From the NCBI GenBank assembly GCA_035500095.1, contig DATJXN010000129.1, positions 39,411-103,410 on the forward strand: a stretch of 64,000 bases of DNA, given 5' to 3'. Below the pieces are notes generated by a model. It had not been told where the DNA came from and made no database searches. It was given only the letters and a program-made list of their open reading frames with translations. Positions within the stretch are counted from its first letter, which is position 1. Each line of letters starts with the position of its first letter. The translations under genes and the position numbers were made by a program. This document shows positions 62,232-64,000 of this stretch, piece after piece. Source of the stretch: Candidatus Binataceae bacterium. GTDB taxonomy: Bacteria > Desulfobacterota > Binatia > Binatales > Binataceae.

Positions 62232-63941
62232 ATGCCAGAATTCGACATTGTCATTAAGGACGGAATGATCGTCGATGGAACCCGCGCACCGCGCATCCGC
62301 GGCGACATCGGGATCAAGAACGGACGCATCGCCAGGATCGGGCGTATCGCGGCCGGCGAAGCCAAACAGGTCATCGACGCGCGCGGCCTTATCGTGGCCC
62401 CGGGCTTCATCGACCTCCACACTCACTATGATGCGCAGCTGTTCTGGGATCCGTGGCTCACGATCTCCGGATGGCACGGTGTGACCTCGGTGGTTATCGG
62501 AAACTGCGGCTTCGGTTTCGCGCCGGTCAAGCCGGGCGACGAAGAGCGCGCGATGCTGACGATGACGCGCACCGAGGCAATTCCGCTCGCCGCGATGAAG
62601 GCCGCCATGCCATGGGACTGGCACACCTATCCCGAATTTCTCGATCGCATCGAGCGCCTGCCCAAGGGCGTCAACGTGCTGCCCTACGTGCCGGTGAATC
62701 CGCTGATGGGCTATGTGATGGGGATCGAGCAATCCAAGACCGGCCGCATGCCGACCGACGATGAGCATCGCATGATGGCCCATCTGCTGAACGAAGCGAT
62801 GGACGCGGGCGCCTATGGATGGTCGGCGCAGCGCCTGAAGCCCGACGGGCCGTCGGCCGTGCAGCGCGACTGGGACGGCTCGCCGATGAACACCGACGTG
62901 ATGCACGACGAGACGTGCAAGGTTTTCGCCAAGGTGCTCGGCGATCGCGGCGAGGGCTTCCAGGAAATGACGCTCGCGAGCTGGAACCCCAAGGAAGACG
63001 CGCGCCACTACGAGGACCTGGCGAAAATCAGCGGCCGTCCGATCATGTTCGAGGCGGTGCAATCGCAGGACCGCTTCCCGCATCGCCATCGCAACATGAT
63101 TCGATGGCTCGACCGGTGCCGCCAGAACGGCATCCCGGTTTACGGCCAGGGCATCACCACCGAGGCCGGCTTGACCTTTACCTTCGAGGATTGGAACCTG
63201 TTCGACGACTCGGATTCGTGGCGCGAGGTCACGACCGGCACGCTCGAAGAGCGCAAGCAGAAGCTCGCCGATCCATCGCGCCGCCACGGGTTGAAGACCA
63301 ACCTGCCTCGCGAAGGACTCATCACGAGTTTTTTCGATCAAATCGTCATCACGCAGGTGATCGACGAAAAGCTGCGCCATCTCGAAGGCATGACGCTGCG
63401 CAAGGCGGGCGAGCGCGACGGCAAGGATCCGGTCGACGTGATGTGCGACCTGGCGGTGGCGGACAACCTCAAGACCGAGTTTTTCGCCCCGGCCATCAAT
63501 CGCGACCCCGCGCTGATGAAGGAGATCATCGACTATCCTTACATCACGTTCGGCGTTTCCGACGGCGGCGCGCACACCAAATTCCTGACCGCGGGCCGCT
63601 ATCCGACCGAAGGTATAGCGACCTTCGTGCGCGAGCGCGGATGGCTGACGCTGGAGGAGATCCACTGGCGCCTCAGCGCGCTGCCGGCGTTCTGCGCGGG
63701 CTTCAAGGACCGCGGTTTCCTGCGCGAGGGCGCGCCGGCCGACATCGTGATCTACGATTTCGAAAAGCTAGGCGTAGGGCCGGTCGAGATCGTCCACGAC
63801 CTGCCGGGCAACGAATGGCGCCGAGTGCAGCGGGCCGAAGGTTATCGCCATATACTGGTCAACGGCGCGATAACCTTCACCGAGAGCGAATGCACCGGAG
63901 CTACGCCGGGCAAGCTGCTGCGTCACGGCGTGGCCGCGTAA
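62232..63941 (+). CDS. D-aminoacylase/N-acyl-D-amino-acid deacylase-like amidohydrolase
   Basis: 569 residues of the amidohydrolase superfamily. FDIVIKDGMIVDGTRAPRIRGDIGIKNGRIARIG and GFIDLHTHYDAQLFWDP (metal-binding HxH) are at the N-terminus; VVIGNCGFGFAPV matches the D-aminoacylase branch, and VSDGGAHTKFL carries the catalytic Asp. LREGAPADIVIYDFEKL closes the beta domain. ATG 62232 has GGAG eight bases upstream; the longer ORF from 62163 is unlikely. Substrate is inferred as N-acyl amino acid or a related amide. A hairpin follows at 63969. Confidence 0.87.
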   Translation: MPEFDIVIKDGMIVDGTRAPRIRGDIGIKNGRIARIGRIAAGEAKQVIDARGLIVAPGFIDLHTHYDAQLFWDPWLTISGWHGVTSVVIGNCGFGFAPVKPGDEERAMLTMTRTEAIPLAAMKAAMPWDWHTYPEFLDRIERLPKGVNVLPYVPVNPLMGYVMGIEQSKTGRMPTDDEHRMMAHLLNEAMDAGAYGWSAQRLKPDGPSAVQRDWDGSPMNTDVMHDETCKVFAKVLGDRGEGFQEMTLASWNPKEDARHYEDLAKISGRPIMFEAVQSQDRFPHRHRNMIRWLDRCRQNGIPVYGQGITTEAGLTFTFEDWNLFDDSDSWREVTTGTLEERKQKLADPSRRHGLKTNLPREGLITSFFDQIVITQVIDEKLRHLEGMTLRKAGERDGKDPVDVMCDLAVADNLKTEFFAPAINRDPALMKEIIDYPYITFGVSDGGAHTKFLTAGRYPTEGIATFVRERGWLTLEEIHWRLSALPAFCAGFKDRGFLREGAPADIVIYDFEKLGVGPVEIVHDLPGNEWRRVQRAEGYRHILVNGAITFTESECTGATPGKLLRHGVAA

Positions 63942-63968
63942 GGCGACACAACCATAAGCGACAGGCAA

Positions 63969-64000
63969 CGGCCGCCGGCGCGATTACGTGCCGGCGGCCG
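63969..64000 (+). terminator. Hairpin terminator after the amidohydrolase gene, cut by the window edge
   Basis: Perfect 11-bp arms (63969-63979 and 63990-64000) enclose a 10-base loop 27 bases after the stop codon. Whether a T-tract follows cannot be seen because the window ends at the last paired base. Confidence 0.55.

Overview
The window is 64 kb of GC-rich, densely coded bacterial chromosome. An outer membrane is implied by LpxD, a WaaF-type heptosyltransferase, a TolC-like protein, MacA/MacB and several lipoproteins. The mix of acyl-CoA enzymes (enoyl-CoA hydratase/isomerase, thiolase, hydroxyacyl-CoA-type SDR, acyl-CoA thioesterase), a haloalkane dehalogenase, an alkyl-DHAP-synthase-like oxidase and a selenoprotein fits a free-living, lipid- and xenobiotic-degrading Gram-negative. 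An uncultured deltaproteobacterial or Binatota-type lineage is plausible, but that is an impression from gene content, not a demonstrated assignment. I see no rRNA, tRNA, CRISPR array, prophage or insertion sequence.

Layout. 1-919: end of a frameshifted secreted protein, then a strong hairpin. 1047-6227: acyl-CoA and xenobiotic enzymes, an MIP18-like protein, a TPR protein and an SDR. 6247-7797: 4-alpha-glucanotransferase. 7921-13513: a surface-glycan block (two GT87-type membrane proteins, a methyltransferase-GT2 fusion, a GDP-fucose-synthase-like epimerase). 13547-19616: Vgb-like lipoprotein, SDR, DUF72, GST-like, VanZ-like and glucose-6-phosphate dehydrogenase. 19787-23613: a Cys-rich small protein, then thiolase, thioredoxin-fusion and UGSC selenoprotein. 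23674-29737: envelope genes (WaaF, LpxD, small lipoproteins, Pro-rich secreted protein, TolC-like) and a Rid protein. 29808-33943: a large hybrid histidine kinase broken by a frameshift in its last receiver. 34259-38072: PLP transsulfuration enzyme, ThiO-like oxidase, receiver-like protein, an orphan Flp pilin missed by a length cut-off, and a thioesterase. 38149-46880: Lhr helicase, a PNPOx-fold protein, a small secreted protein and aconitase. 46963-57767 (minus strand): MacAB with a small periplasmic protein, a RES-Xre toxin-antitoxin pair, an APH-fold kinase, EmrA, and two secreted proteins. 57925-64000: VWA-FHA protein, acetolactate synthase, CMD protein and a D-aminoacylase-like amidohydrolase.

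The most important reading is at 23095-23613. Two apparently separate short ORFs form one selenoprotein gene of the UGSC family, in which an in-frame TGA at 23371 encodes selenocysteine and a stable stem-loop follows at once. It overlaps by four bases a gene for a thioredoxin-domain fusion (CPTC motif), which lies 26 bases after a thiolase, so thiolase, dithiol protein and selenol protein are probably made together. No selenocysteine machinery lies in the window.

Two genes (start of window and histidine kinase) carry single-base-type frameshifts while still reading as conserved protein on both sides. They may be assembly errors or recent mutations. Two long near-perfect palindromes sit in frame inside the C-terminal half of lhr.
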